Source: Deefgea piscis
Lineage (GTDB): Bacteria > Pseudomonadota > Gammaproteobacteria > Burkholderiales > Chitinibacteraceae
DNA length: 64,000 bases
NCBI RefSeq assembly: GCF_019665785.1
Contig: NZ_CP081149.1
Span: forward strand, 930,001 to 994,000
Direction of reading: 5' to 3'
Shown in pieces: positions 6,688 to 16,600 of this stretch. Below the pieces are notes generated by a model. It had not been told where the DNA came from and searched no databases. It worked only from the letters and a program-made list of their open reading frames with translations. Positions within the stretch are counted from its first letter, which is position 1; each line of letters starts with the position of its first letter. A program made the position numbers and the translations under genes.

Positions 6688-8702
6688 CCTTGTTTTTCCT
6701 CTAGCGGCGGTGTTTTGACTGCCTCGATGGCTGGTTTGGGCGCAATAAATAAATCAATCGGTCGGCTCATCGCCCGACGCCAGAATTTGCCCCATAACGG
6801 TTTGAGCTCGCTCATACGGCGTTTACGTGAGCGCATCGCCACCCATAGCGCCAAGGTAAAGCTGACAAATAAATTGGTGATACCAATCACCGCCACCCCC
6901 ATCGCACCCCAAGCCACAATCGGCCAAGCCAGCGTAAAGTCATACGCTGATACCGCATAAGCGAGATTGGCCGCAGAGAAGGTAATGTGACGTATATCCA
7001 GCGGCAGTCCGAGTAGAAAGCCCAGCGTGGCCATACTGCCTAGCATAATCCCGAAATAAAAATTACCCGCCAGCGCGCCCAGATTGTGCTCGATATATTG
7101 GCCAAGGCGGCGGCTGCGATATTCGCCCAAGATTTTATTTAGTAGCGGCATCGCGGCAATCCGCTGTGGGATTTGGTTGTACAGCGATTTATTGTCGTAA
7201 TAACCCGAAATCAAACCGGCCAAGAATAAGCAGCAACCAGCAATCGCCGCATAAAAAATCCCCAGACCAGCAATTGGCATCAGCTCTTGCAGCATTTTGT
7301 CAGCCTTGGTGGTGTCGACCACATGCTTACCAAATTCATACCACCACAGCCAAGCAATCCCCAGCGCCACCGGAATGGCGAGTAAAACGTTACCAATAAT
7401 GGCAATAAATTGCGTGCGAGTAACCTTGATCATTAATTCGATCAGCTCGGGATACGCTTCATTTTTTTTGTTTTCTATCGTTGGCAAAGCTGCCGCAATA
7501 CGTGCTGCCGTCATCGCCGGCTGCTTGGTGGCCACCGTAAAGTGCAGAATATGAATCAGCATAAAGCCCAGCGCGTAATTCATACTAAAAGCAAACGCTT
7601 CGAGCAAAGGCGGTAAATGCGCTTTAGCAAACAAGATTTTAATCAAAGCCATACAGCCGATGATGGCCCCAGCGCCTGCGGCCGAACGGAACATTTGCAG
7701 CCATTCGCTGCGGGTTTCACTGATGTAATGCTCGCCAGTATGGCTGGCATGCTCGGTGATTTGCAGCGCGAGTAATTCGGTGTTTTCTTGCAATACATCG
7801 CGAACGCTGTATTTGCGGTTTTCAGCTTTCACCAGCTCAAGAAACAAGCCGAGTAAGGCTGGGCCGTGTTTTGCTGGCGTCATCGAGTCGACCAAATCAA
7901 ACAGCACTTTTAAGCGATCAATATGCTGCTTGAGGCGCAGCAAATGGTAGGTCAGACTCACCGAAGCACCATTTTTGGCGGCCATTTTCCACACTTTGGC
8001 GATGATTTGCTCGCATTGCTGTAGCAAAACCAAAATATGCGAATGATCTTCATCCGGTGGGCGGCGCGCAGTGAGGTCTTCGCGATAGCGCTCGATATAG
8101 CTTAAAACTTCGGCATTCAAACGCACAAACGGCGACTCAAACCGCTCAACATCGGGATGGTGCAAAACGATTTCGGGCTCTAAACCAATCGCTGAAAGCC
8201 GGCACGACAACACTTGAATCGCTTCGAGCTGCTGCAAGCGAATATGCGTTGGAATCTCGGCTAAGCTCAGTTCTTCTAAATGCGCGGCAGCGCCGACTTC
8301 AAACCAAACTTCGGTAGGTATCTCGTTGAGCCATACATAATCATTGGTATTGGGGAACAATACCCCGAATAAATCTTTCAGATATTCAGGCTTCACCGGC
8401 GGCGGCAATAGCTTGGAGCCTACACGGCGCACAATCGCGGTAAAGACGCTCTCATTGGATAAAATACCGGTATCGGTATACAGCTGCACTTGGCGCGTGG
8501 TGCCCAGTAGCGTAAACAACTGCTTACGCAGCGCTGCCCGATATTCAGCGTGTTGTTCTAGCAAATAGCACAGCGCGCGTGCGTTATTAATCGCAGTGAC
8601 GCCATCAATCACCTTGCCCGGGCGCAAGGCGTCAATGAGTTCTTTCAGGCTCGTTAATGGATCGCTTTTGGCATCCATCATTCGAATCAGGGTTTGTTCC
8701 AT
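6684..8702 (-). CDS. Gcr-family membrane protein ('site-specific recombinase' Pfam family)
   Basis: A 672-residue protein of the family deposited as site-specific recombinase Gcr in Neisseria (SpecificRecomb). Residues 1-330 are soluble and helical; from about 340 there are several hydrophobic segments (AGAGAIIGCMALIKILF, FAFSMNYALGFMLIHILHF, FIAIIGNVLLAIPVALGIAW, LGIFYAAIAGCCLFLAGLI, FYFGIMLGSMATLGFLLG, VAWGAMGVAVIGITNLFVSF), so it is an inner-membrane protein. I see no tyrosine- or serine-recombinase catalytic motif; the recombinase label rests on old genetics and may be wrong. It is coupled to the 2OG oxygenase downstream. Confidence 0.85.
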   Translation of the reverse strand: MEQTLIRMMDAKSDPLTSLKELIDALRPGKVIDGVTAINNARALCYLLEQHAEYRAALRKQLFTLLGTTRQVQLYTDTGILSNESVFTAIVRRVGSKLLPPPVKPEYLKDLFGVLFPNTNDYVWLNEIPTEVWFEVGAAAHLEELSLAEIPTHIRLQQLEAIQVLSCRLSAIGLEPEIVLHHPDVERFESPFVRLNAEVLSYIERYREDLTARRPPDEDHSHILVLLQQCEQIIAKVWKMAAKNGASVSLTYHLLRLKQHIDRLKVLFDLVDSMTPAKHGPALLGLFLELVKAENRKYSVRDVLQENTELLALQITEHASHTGEHYISETRSEWLQMFRSAAGAGAIIGCMALIKILFAKAHLPPLLEAFAFSMNYALGFMLIHILHFTVATKQPAMTAARIAAALPTIENKKNEAYPELIELMIKVTRTQFIAIIGNVLLAIPVALGIAWLWWYEFGKHVVDTTKADKMLQELMPIAGLGIFYAAIAGCCLFLAGLISGYYDNKSLYNQIPQRIAAMPLLNKILGEYRSRRLGQYIEHNLGALAGNFYFGIMLGSMATLGFLLGLPLDIRHITFSAANLAYAVSAYDFTLAWPIVAWGAMGVAVIGITNLFVSFTLALWVAMRSRKRRMSELKPLWGKFWRRAMSRPIDLFIAPKPAIEAVKTPPLEEKQG

Positions 8703-9005
8703 ATCTCAATTTTCCATCGTGAAGTTGGGGGCTAACGCACCGCAGTTCATTGGGTTGAACTGCACGATGAGGCGTTCGGTTGGCGCTAACTTTGTGCCAC
8801 CGCCCGTGTAAAACGCTTGATTGTACCTTGTTTTTTTTCATGGTCATCAATGGGCGCTTAAATCGCGCAATGCCGAGCTTGATTGGCGATCGGATGATTG
8901 CTCGCGGCAAAGCGGTGCGATCTTCAACTTAAAGCTGACATAAGTTCAACTGTAATAAATGACCAACAGGGGTATAGTACGACGGCATAATTTCTTGAGG
9001 CTGTC
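8703..9005. other. Divergent intergenic region upstream of the M16 peptidase
   Basis: About 300 bases between divergent genes. It should contain both promoters; TATAGT at about 8973-8978 is a plausible -10 for the peptidase gene but no good -35 is spaced from it. No ORF or RNA gene recognised. Confidence 0.4.
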
Positions 9006-11813
9006 ATGAAAAAAACAAATCTACTATTTTTAGCTTTGCTTAGCGTAGCATCGCTGGCTAGTGCGGTAGAAAAACTACCGCCGATTCCGCATCTGCACCC
9101 CAGTGTCATCCAAGGGCAATTGCCCAATGGCCTGCGCTATTTAATCAAACCGATTGCGCCGCAAGCAGGGCAAGCCAGTGAAGTTGAGCTGCGTTTACTG
9201 GTCAATAGCGGCTCGCTCAGTGAAGCCAAAGACGAGCGCGGCGTTGCGCATTTGATCGAGCATATGGCGTTTAGACAGACTAAAAACTTTGGCAAAGACG
9301 AAGTTAAAGGTTTTTTTAATAGCAATGGCATGCGCTGGGGTAATGACAGCAATGCCTATACCAATATCGAAAGCACCAATTACTTTTTTAAAGTGAAGCC
9401 TGAGGCTTTAGATCGTGGCCTGCAATTAATGGCCGATTGGGCCAATGGTGACATTGTGTTTGATCCCGAAGAGTTGAAAACCGAGCGGCAAGTGGTGCTT
9501 GATGAGCTGAATCTGCGTAAAGGTGATTCTGTCAATTGGCAAAGTTTTTATTCGGTGTTGATTCCTGATGCGCCGCATTTAGAAAATATGCCGATTGGCT
9601 TTGAAGAAAATATCCGCGATTTATCGCCTGAACGCATTCAAGCGCTGCACCGCAAGCTGTATCAGCCGCAAAAAATGACTTTGGTGGTTGCGGGTGACGT
9701 GCCAAAAAATATCGAGCAAACCATCAAAACACTATTTGCTAAAGCGCCGATGGGCGATCAGGCCAGCCAATATCCGGCTTTGCCGCTGACGCCGAAAGTA
9801 CGCAGCTACCGTGGCAATCCTTGGCCGCAAGATGAGCTGGCGGTGTCTTGGGGTTTTATGCAATCGCCAATCAGTGATGCACGGCAGGTTCAATTACAAA
9901 AAGTAGCGATGTTGGCCCTGTCGCAACGGCTGAGCAAGATGTCTACGCTGGAAAATGAACCGTTTGCCAGTGCATCGATGGCCGACTGGAGTGGCATTAT
10001 CGGCCGCGAGTCATACTTGATCTTAAATGCGGTAGTCAGGGAGCAAAATCCAGGCGCCACACTCACGCAGATGTATCGAGAAATTCGCCGTGCGCGCGAA
10101 TTTGGCTTAACGGCGGCTGAAGTAAAAGAAGCCATCGATACGTATGTGTTGGCGATGAAAAGTATTCCAGCGACAAATGAGGTTTGGGCCAATAGCTTAA
10201 CGGGGTCGGCCAAAATGGGCGTTCCTGAATTATATGTCGCCGAGCAAAAGTCTATTTTTGATCCGGCAACGATCACACCACAAGCGGGTAATGCCGCGTT
10301 ACAGCAAATTTTGACCACGCCCGATCAGGTTGCCATTTTAATTGGTAAGCCCGCAACGAAAGCAGCAAAGGACGATTATTACAGCTGGCATGACGATAAA
10401 GTGAACGCGATGATCGCGGCAGTGGAGACCGAGACTTTGCAAGCGCCGACGGCTGTTGTGGTAAAACCATTACTGGTCACAGAGCCGCAACGCGGCAAGG
10501 TGGTACAAACGAAAACCGAAAATGGCGCGACCGTTTGGACGCTGAGTAATGGCGTACAAGTCTTGGTTCGCCAGCAGCGTCTACCTGATGAACGCATTGG
10601 CATCAATGGTCGCTTTGCCGGCGGCGCATTGGCCTTGCCCAAAGAGTGGGGATTTGTTTCGCAGATGTTGCCAAAATACATGGCAACAGCAGGTGCAGGT
10701 GATTTAACTTCGGCTGAAATTGGGCAAGCCGTTCGTAATGAAGAATTGCAATTTCAACCAATGTTTGAAACCGCACAGCACGGCTTTGGTGGCATAGCTG
10801 CGGAACGCTCTTTGAAACCTTTAATGCAGCTGATTTACCTGAGTTTGGCGCAGCCGCGTAGCGATGATGCAGCCCGAATTAACTCGGCAGATCTGGCCAT
10901 GAGTGGCTATTGGCCCAATGGCCCGGGATTTCTGCAAAACCTATACGGTGCAGGGTGGCCATATCGCGTTTGGGGTAGCCTGAGCGACTTTGAGATTACA
11001 ACTGAAAAACTCGATCAGTTACGCGACCAGTTGTATGGCAACCCAGCACAGCTACGTATCGTGTTAACTGGCGTTACCGATATGGCGCAGGCCAAAGATT
11101 TGGTTGAACGCTATATCGCCAGCATTCCGCCAGCCAAGCCAACGGCAGTGACCTTGTTACCGAGCAAAATTGAACCGAAAGTCCAAGCTTTGTCGAGCAC
11201 CGTGCTCAGTGAACGCTTGAAAGAGTCGCTGAAGACGTTTACGTTTCGTGATGATAAGTATACGGTCTGGAGCGTTGCACTGGATGGCGTGGAGTCCAAT
11301 ACCCAGAATGGATTCTTGCAAGAGGGCTTGAATGACGTGATCAAACAACGGTTATACAGGACATTGCGCGAGCAAGCGGGTGATTCATATGGGGTGCATA
11401 CTAGGGGCGAAATGTCACCGTACTATGGACCAACACTAGGTTTTGAATACAGCGTATCGCGTGAAAAATGCGGTGAGGCTTTAGTGCTGGCCGCGCAGGA
11501 ATTGCGAAAACTCAGTCAAAACTCAGTGACCGATGCCGAGCTCAAAGCGATGCATGAATTGATGCAAAAAGGCTTGGATAACGGCCCGAAATATCCTTAC
11601 TGGTATGCGTATTCGCAGATGTTTCACTGGGTTTATAACCATGATTTGAGCTGGGTAAATCCAAAACCAGAGCAGATTTTGACCCGCGCTAACGTCGATG
11701 CCGCAGCCAAAAGCTGGTTTGTTCCAGAAAAATGGATTGTGGCTGCTGACGCTTGTAAAACCTTGCCCGATCTAACCGTGCTCGATCAAACGGTGACTGC
11801 GGCTAGTCATTAA
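9006..11813 (+). CDS. Periplasmic M16 zinc peptidase, PqqL-like
   Basis: A 935-residue protein, close to the length of E. coli PqqL. Signal peptide MKKTNLLFLALLSVASLASA. The inverted zinc motif HxxEH is His82-Glu85-His86 in RGVAHLIEHMAF, with the third ligand Glu in the TERQVVLDE segment. The C-terminal half repeats the M16 fold without HxxEH and would be the non-catalytic partner half of the clam-shell chamber. Predicted to degrade peptides or small proteins in the periplasm. Two Cys residues lie in the last 175 residues (SREKCGEAL, AADACKTL) and could form a disulfide. TTGAGG precedes the start by about five bases. Single-gene unit with its own terminator. Confidence 0.92.
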   Translation: MKKTNLLFLALLSVASLASAVEKLPPIPHLHPSVIQGQLPNGLRYLIKPIAPQAGQASEVELRLLVNSGSLSEAKDERGVAHLIEHMAFRQTKNFGKDEVKGFFNSNGMRWGNDSNAYTNIESTNYFFKVKPEALDRGLQLMADWANGDIVFDPEELKTERQVVLDELNLRKGDSVNWQSFYSVLIPDAPHLENMPIGFEENIRDLSPERIQALHRKLYQPQKMTLVVAGDVPKNIEQTIKTLFAKAPMGDQASQYPALPLTPKVRSYRGNPWPQDELAVSWGFMQSPISDARQVQLQKVAMLALSQRLSKMSTLENEPFASASMADWSGIIGRESYLILNAVVREQNPGATLTQMYREIRRAREFGLTAAEVKEAIDTYVLAMKSIPATNEVWANSLTGSAKMGVPELYVAEQKSIFDPATITPQAGNAALQQILTTPDQVAILIGKPATKAAKDDYYSWHDDKVNAMIAAVETETLQAPTAVVVKPLLVTEPQRGKVVQTKTENGATVWTLSNGVQVLVRQQRLPDERIGINGRFAGGALALPKEWGFVSQMLPKYMATAGAGDLTSAEIGQAVRNEELQFQPMFETAQHGFGGIAAERSLKPLMQLIYLSLAQPRSDDAARINSADLAMSGYWPNGPGFLQNLYGAGWPYRVWGSLSDFEITTEKLDQLRDQLYGNPAQLRIVLTGVTDMAQAKDLVERYIASIPPAKPTAVTLLPSKIEPKVQALSSTVLSERLKESLKTFTFRDDKYTVWSVALDGVESNTQNGFLQEGLNDVIKQRLYRTLREQAGDSYGVHTRGEMSPYYGPTLGFEYSVSREKCGEALVLAAQELRKLSQNSVTDAELKAMHELMQKGLDNGPKYPYWYAYSQMFHWVYNHDLSWVNPKPEQILTRANVDAAAKSWFVPEKWIVAADACKTLPDLTVLDQTVTAASH

Positions 11814-11827
11814 CATCCGCAAAAAAT

Positions 11828-11863
11828 AAAGCCACTGCCAGATTGATTGCAGTGGCTTTTTTT
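11828..11863. terminator. Bidirectional terminator after the M16 peptidase
   Basis: Stem AAAGCCACTGC/GCAGTGGCTTT with a 10-base loop, followed by T's on the plus strand and a U-rich run on the minus strand. Confidence 0.85.
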
Positions 11864-11880
11864 ATTGGCCGCAATGGCGC

Positions 11881-11945
11881 TGCGGCGCGGTAGCGATTCT
11901 AAGCTGCGTTAAATAAAACATCGCCTGTGGGGCGTTCACGCTGCA
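11881..11945 (-). pseudogene. Remnant of the 3' end of a YkgJ-type gene
   Basis: Bases 11881-11927 match 13297-13343, the 3' coding end of the YkgJ gene, at 44 of 47 positions. On the minus strand it reads [22 protein letters not shown], against [22 protein letters not shown] in the intact gene. Weaker similarity continues to about 11945. No start or upstream domain is present, so it is a truncated paralogue or duplication scar. It lies directly downstream of the acyltransferase gene. Confidence 0.75.
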
Positions 11946-11956
11946 GTATTACGGTA

Positions 11957-12955
11957 TTAAATCACTCGCTTTAGGTGGGGCACTGTATTAATGAGCCAAG
12001 CAGTAATTAAAGACAAACTAAAAACAACAACAGTGATAGCGGGAATTGAGACTAAAGGATGAAAATTGAGCGGGCCGTAACCAGCAGAATTAATTATATT
12101 AATTACTATTGGATGTATTAGATAAACGCCTAGCGTTAATGCGGCTATTTTTTTAGTAAACGCCATACTGCCAATCGGCTTGGTTAATTTCTTAAGTAGA
12201 TAAAAAGCACTGATCGACATAGGAATTACGGTAACACTTAAATAATGATAAAAATATAGCCCAGCCTCTAAACCTTCTTTTGTTGCAACAACATAACATC
12301 CTGCCGCAGTCAAAATAACCGATGCAAGAAATACACCCCATAAAATAGGACTTGGATAGTTACTCTGGTCTTCCTTGATTAAATAACCAAGAAAGAAGTA
12401 GGGTATGTAAGATAGAAACCAGTTAATAAAAATATTAGATTCTGGCAATAAAAAGCTGTTTAATGCTGACAGGGTTAATGTTAATAAAATAAGGATTGAA
12501 ATTTCATTTTTTGATGAGTTTGCAACTATTTTTCTGAAAAATGGCGTAAACAAATAGAGAATGATGATCATATACAGAAACCACATATGATAATACGGAC
12601 GGCCAGATAAAATGATCTGAGCCCATTCTAAGATTGGCAGGGGCTCACCTTGGATAGGGTTTTGCCAGTTGGCAAAAAGCAAGAAAAAAGCCGACCAAAA
12701 AATAAGTGGTATTAATATCCGTGACAATCTTTTTAAGTAAAAAGTTTTTAAGTCTTCTTTTTTGCTTGGGTCAAGTAATAATGCACCACTAATCATGACA
12801 AACACTGGAACGCACCATCTAACGAGCGAATCATAAAAATTGCCAATCCACCAATGGGTGGTGCCAATATCACTTTGAATCACAACGCGCGCTGAAATGT
12901 GTAAAAGTACTACTGCAAAAATTGCGATTATTCTTGAATTGTCCAGCCAAACCAT
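11957..12955 (-). CDS. Acyltransferase 3 family membrane protein
   Basis: A 332-residue integral membrane acyltransferase that would O-acetylate (or otherwise acylate) a surface sugar or polymer. It starts MVWLDNSRIIAIFAVVLLHISARVV with the family's early RxxAixxVvllH pattern (His19), and has about ten hydrophobic helices. The family's WyigN-like and YMWFLYMIIILYLFTPF segments are present. Base composition is clearly more AT-rich than the neighbours, and remnant YkgJ sequence lies downstream, so acquisition by transfer or an internal rearrangement is likely. Substrate unknown; no polysaccharide cluster is adjacent. Confidence 0.88.
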   Translation of the reverse strand: MVWLDNSRIIAIFAVVLLHISARVVIQSDIGTTHWWIGNFYDSLVRWCVPVFVMISGALLLDPSKKEDLKTFYLKRLSRILIPLIFWSAFFLLFANWQNPIQGEPLPILEWAQIILSGRPYYHMWFLYMIIILYLFTPFFRKIVANSSKNEISILILLTLTLSALNSFLLPESNIFINWFLSYIPYFFLGYLIKEDQSNYPSPILWGVFLASVILTAAGCYVVATKEGLEAGLYFYHYLSVTVIPMSISAFYLLKKLTKPIGSMAFTKKIAALTLGVYLIHPIVINIINSAGYGPLNFHPLVSIPAITVVVFSLSLITAWLINTVPHLKRVI

Positions 12956-13280
12956 AAATCACTCCAAGGGTGCTCTCACACCTTTATTTTCAAAATTGAT
13001 ACCCATCGTTGATGACTTCCGAGCTAACTTAAATAATGCCGACTCGGCTTCGAAATTTCATTGCGCACATGTCGCTTTTCGCTGCAATAAACCTGATGAT
13101 GGCTAGTTTTTAGCAGACCCAGTAAGAATTGGCTTACCCACAAAGGTTTTCTGAGCCAGCGCTGTTGGTGCGATTAGCGCCGCGTAATCGCCCGCATCAA
13201 ATACTACTGGGGCACGCGGCGATGCCATTGATTTCGCTGTGCTGTATCGGAGCTATAGCAGCCATTATTTTGATGCGTCA
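12956..13280. other. Intergenic region with a possible degenerate coding fragment
   Basis: About 325 bases between acyltransferase and the YkgJ gene. On the minus strand a 41-residue open frame (13228 to stop 13103; SPRAPVVFDAGDYAALIAPT) has coding-like composition but no homologue that I recognise and no good ribosome site. It may be a gene remnant left by the rearrangement that brought in the acyltransferase. Confidence 0.3.
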
Positions 13281-13556
13281 TTAGCGCGGCAGATTTTGCG
13301 GCGCGGTGGCGATTTCAAGCTGCGTTAAATAAAACATCGCCTGCGCTGTATTCTCGCCGCACATTTCTGCTGACGGTTGCAGCCCAGCGCAGACGGCTGG
13401 GCGCTCTGGCTGGCCAAAGATTTTGCAGGCTAGATTTTCGTCGAGTTGAATGCACGGCACTCCGGCGGGCTTGCCATTGGGCATGCCGGGAATCGGGCTA
13501 GAGATAGAAGGGGCGGTGCAGCAGGCGGCACACAGGGGGCGGCATTGAAAAGTCAT
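13281..13556 (-). CDS. YkgJ-family cysteine-cluster protein
   Basis: A 91-residue protein with the conserved cysteine pattern CRPLCAACC...C...[13 protein letters not shown]...MC, expected to bind Zn or an Fe-S cluster (YkgJ/CxxCxxCC family). It matches the short form of the family (80-130 residues). Function in the cell is not established. A copy of its 3' end lies at 11881-11945 on the other side of the acyltransferase gene. Confidence 0.85.
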   Translation of the reverse strand: MTFQCRPLCAACCTAPSISSPIPGMPNGKPAGVPCIQLDENLACKIFGQPERPAVCAGLQPSAEMCGENTAQAMFYLTQLEIATAPQNLPR

Positions 13557-13648
13557 GGCGCGATTTCATCGTATTTGCCGTGATTGGGCAAGGATTATTA
13601 CTTACCATGGTTTTGCTGGTGGGCGCTTCGTCGTTTTAGCCCGCCACT

Positions 13649-13674
13649 AAAAAACGACCCGAAGGTCGTTTTTT
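13649..13674 (-). terminator. Terminator downstream of the PMT-like gene
   Basis: Stem AAAAAACGACC/GGTCGTTTTTT closed by a CGAA tetraloop; A- and T-runs make it usable in both directions. The gene ending next to it is the large minus-strand glycosyltransferase. Confidence 0.85.
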
Positions 13675-13687
13675 ATTAGCTGAGCTT

Positions 13688-16600
13688 TTAGAAATACAAA
13701 GCAATCGGTCCGTGGCTGATGAATTCGAGCCAGCCACGGGGGACGGGTAGGCCGCTGATGGCGGGGAAGTAGGCGATAAACAGGATCAGGGCGACGCCAA
13801 AGACACTCCACGGCAGATATTTGGCCCAAGTGCGGTTGGCGTTGTTGAGCTGTACGGTTTGCAGCAGCCACACCAGCGCCAAAATAATGAACGGTACCGA
13901 GGCAAAAAAGTGATAGATAAACACCAATTTGCGCGGGATGACCGCCCAAGGTAAAAACTGCGCCAAGCCGGCAATCAGGATAAAGCCCATCGCCATTTTT
14001 TGCTGTGCGCTCAGCGTCCAGAGTGCGGCGCTGGTTTTGGCATTCGCCAGCAGCATTCTCCAGCCGAGCAGCACTAAAAACGCCAAGGTGCCCAAATACC
14101 AAGTGATTGGGTTGCCAAAAGCAATAATGGTTGAGACTTTGGCTGGCCCCGTCCATTCGCTGCCGCCGTAATACCACATTGGTTTAGCCATTGTCGGCCA
14201 TTCATACCAGAACGAGCTAAAGGGGTGGGTGGCTTTTAGCTGGCTATGGTATTGCAACATGCTGCTTTGGTTAGCGAGCATACCGCCAATACCTTGGCCA
14301 GTGGCTTGCATGAGCGGAATATACGCGGCGGTATAAATCAGTAGCGGAATCACAATAAACCCCAGTACCGAAACCAAAAGCGTTTGGATCAGCCATTGTG
14401 TATAGCCGCGCTGATCAGGTAGCGCCGGCGGCAATTGGCGCGCGACTTGGGCTTGTCGCCACAGATGCCAAGTATAAAGTGCCGCAAGGCCAACGCCGTG
14501 ATACAGCACAATCCATTTACTGGCCGCACCTAGGCCAAACATCGTGCCGCACAGTAAGAGCGACTTGATATCGGTTTGCCAGTGGTTTTTGGCGGGCTCG
14601 CTTTGCATAAAGCGCAACATCCAATACGCGCTGGCGAGGATGAAAAACACGCCATAGGTGTCAATGGTGGCAATACGCGTTTGCGTGAAATGCATAAAAT
14701 CGACGGCCAACAACGCGGTGGCCAACAGTGCAAATGGCTCGGAGCGTAATAACCGCCGCGATAGGCCAAAAAACACCGGCAGCATCAAAATCCCAAAGGT
14801 CACGCCCATAAAGCGAAAGCCAAAAGGATTCATGCCAAAAATGGCCACGCCGATGGCGATGATGATTTTACCCAAAGGTGGGTGGGTGTTTTCGGTGGCG
14901 TCAATGCCTTGCAGGATTTCCCAAGCGCTGTGCGCGTGATACACCTCGTCAAAATACATGCCATTGAGCGCAGTCGATTGCGTGGCGGTTTTGTCTTGTT
15001 CATCAATCAAGGCATTGGCTTGGCTTGGACCGCTGATTTGCTGTAGCGCGAGTAATTGCCCTTGATGGTCGCGCAGCGCCAGCTCGTTCATTTGCAAGGC
15101 GCCGGTGCTGAGGTTGACCTTCAAATAGCGCGCCGCCAGATTGGCGGGCACGCTGCGCCAGCGAAATTCGGCGAAGCGATTATCCACAATAATCCCGGTG
15201 CTGTTCACCCAGTTTTGCCCATCTGTCGACCAAGCGAGCGCATATTCACCTGTGCCTAAACCATGGTGGTATTGCACGCTAGCCACCGATTTAATTTGGC
15301 CCAAGTCATATACTGCCGAGTCCGTGCCAATATGGGGCTGCCAGAATTTTTGCGGCGAAGCAAAATTGCCCAGATAGGTAAAGGCGGCAATGCTGTACAG
15401 CAGGCAAATCCCAGCCAAGGCCAACCAAGCAGAGCGGCTCACCGGCGCTAGCGGTAATGGCTCGCATAGATCAGCGCGGGGCGACTGCGGTAGTGCTTGA
15501 TCGGCGGTATCGAGTGATTCAGTTTGATCGGTATCAGTATCGGTTTTGATTTGGCCACGCCAAAAAATATCGTAGCCAATGCGCAAGGTTTGGATCAGTA
15601 AAATCACATTCACCAAGCTGCATAGCAGCATAAAGCCGTTGCTATTGGGGACTTGCGAGCTTTGTAGCCGCGTCATCATATCGAGCGTGATCAGCGTATT
15701 GGCAAAGGTGCTTAAGCTGGCGGTGATGGCCAACCACAGCACGCGTTTGTCACCGATGACCAAAAATGCCGTTAAACCCATAAAGGCAGCTGGGAATAAA
15801 TAGCGCTCGTGCATTTTGGGGCCAAGCACGAAAAACAGTACAAAAATGGCAAAAGCGCCATACAAGAATCGGCCAGTGGCTGGGCCGCGTTGCGGGCTGG
15901 CGATCACGCCCCAGCAGACGGCAGCCAAGGCGCTTAATGTCAGCACCCAAGCCCAAGTACTCACTTGCAAACCAAGCAATAGCGTTTCATTGGGCAGCCA
16001 ATTTTGTCCCAGCAGCGCGTAAAGATTAAACGCATTCAGCGTGAGGTAGTTGTAGCTGGCCAGCGTGCCGCCATAGAGACTGAAAATCCACAAGGGTTCG
16101 CGTGAAATGGTAAACGGCAGTGACAGCAAAACAAAAGTGCCGACGGCGGCTGCGAGTGCTTTGAGCTGTAAAGTTCGATCACGCAGCGACAATAGCGCGA
16201 TTAAGGCAATTGGCCCGACCAATAAAGCCTGCGGCTTAAACAGCACAGCAACGGCGTATAAACTGGCCGCCAAGACGATGCGGCGACGCTCGAGCATTAA
16301 AAATGACGCGGCTAAAATCAGCGTAAAAATACTATCGACCTGTCCCCAAAATGCGGATGTGACGATGGCTAAAGGGTTGAGTAACCATAACAGCGCCGCG
16401 ATCAGCGCCCATGCGCGATGCTGCTCGCGCGCCACGTAAAGTAAAAACACCACCCCGGCAATATCGGCCAGCATGGCTGGCATTTTGAGTAATACCAAAA
16501 ATCCCGGCGTGCCGTAATGAATGCCAAAGTTGTTGGAGATCGCGCCAACCAGCCACAGTACGGTGATATAGCCGGGTGGATAATCGGCAAAATAACCCGG

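Noticed and set aside
13647..14177. A 176-codon minus-strand frame overlapping the PMT-like gene end
   Set aside because: It is an alternative frame of the 1286-residue protein and includes the terminator.
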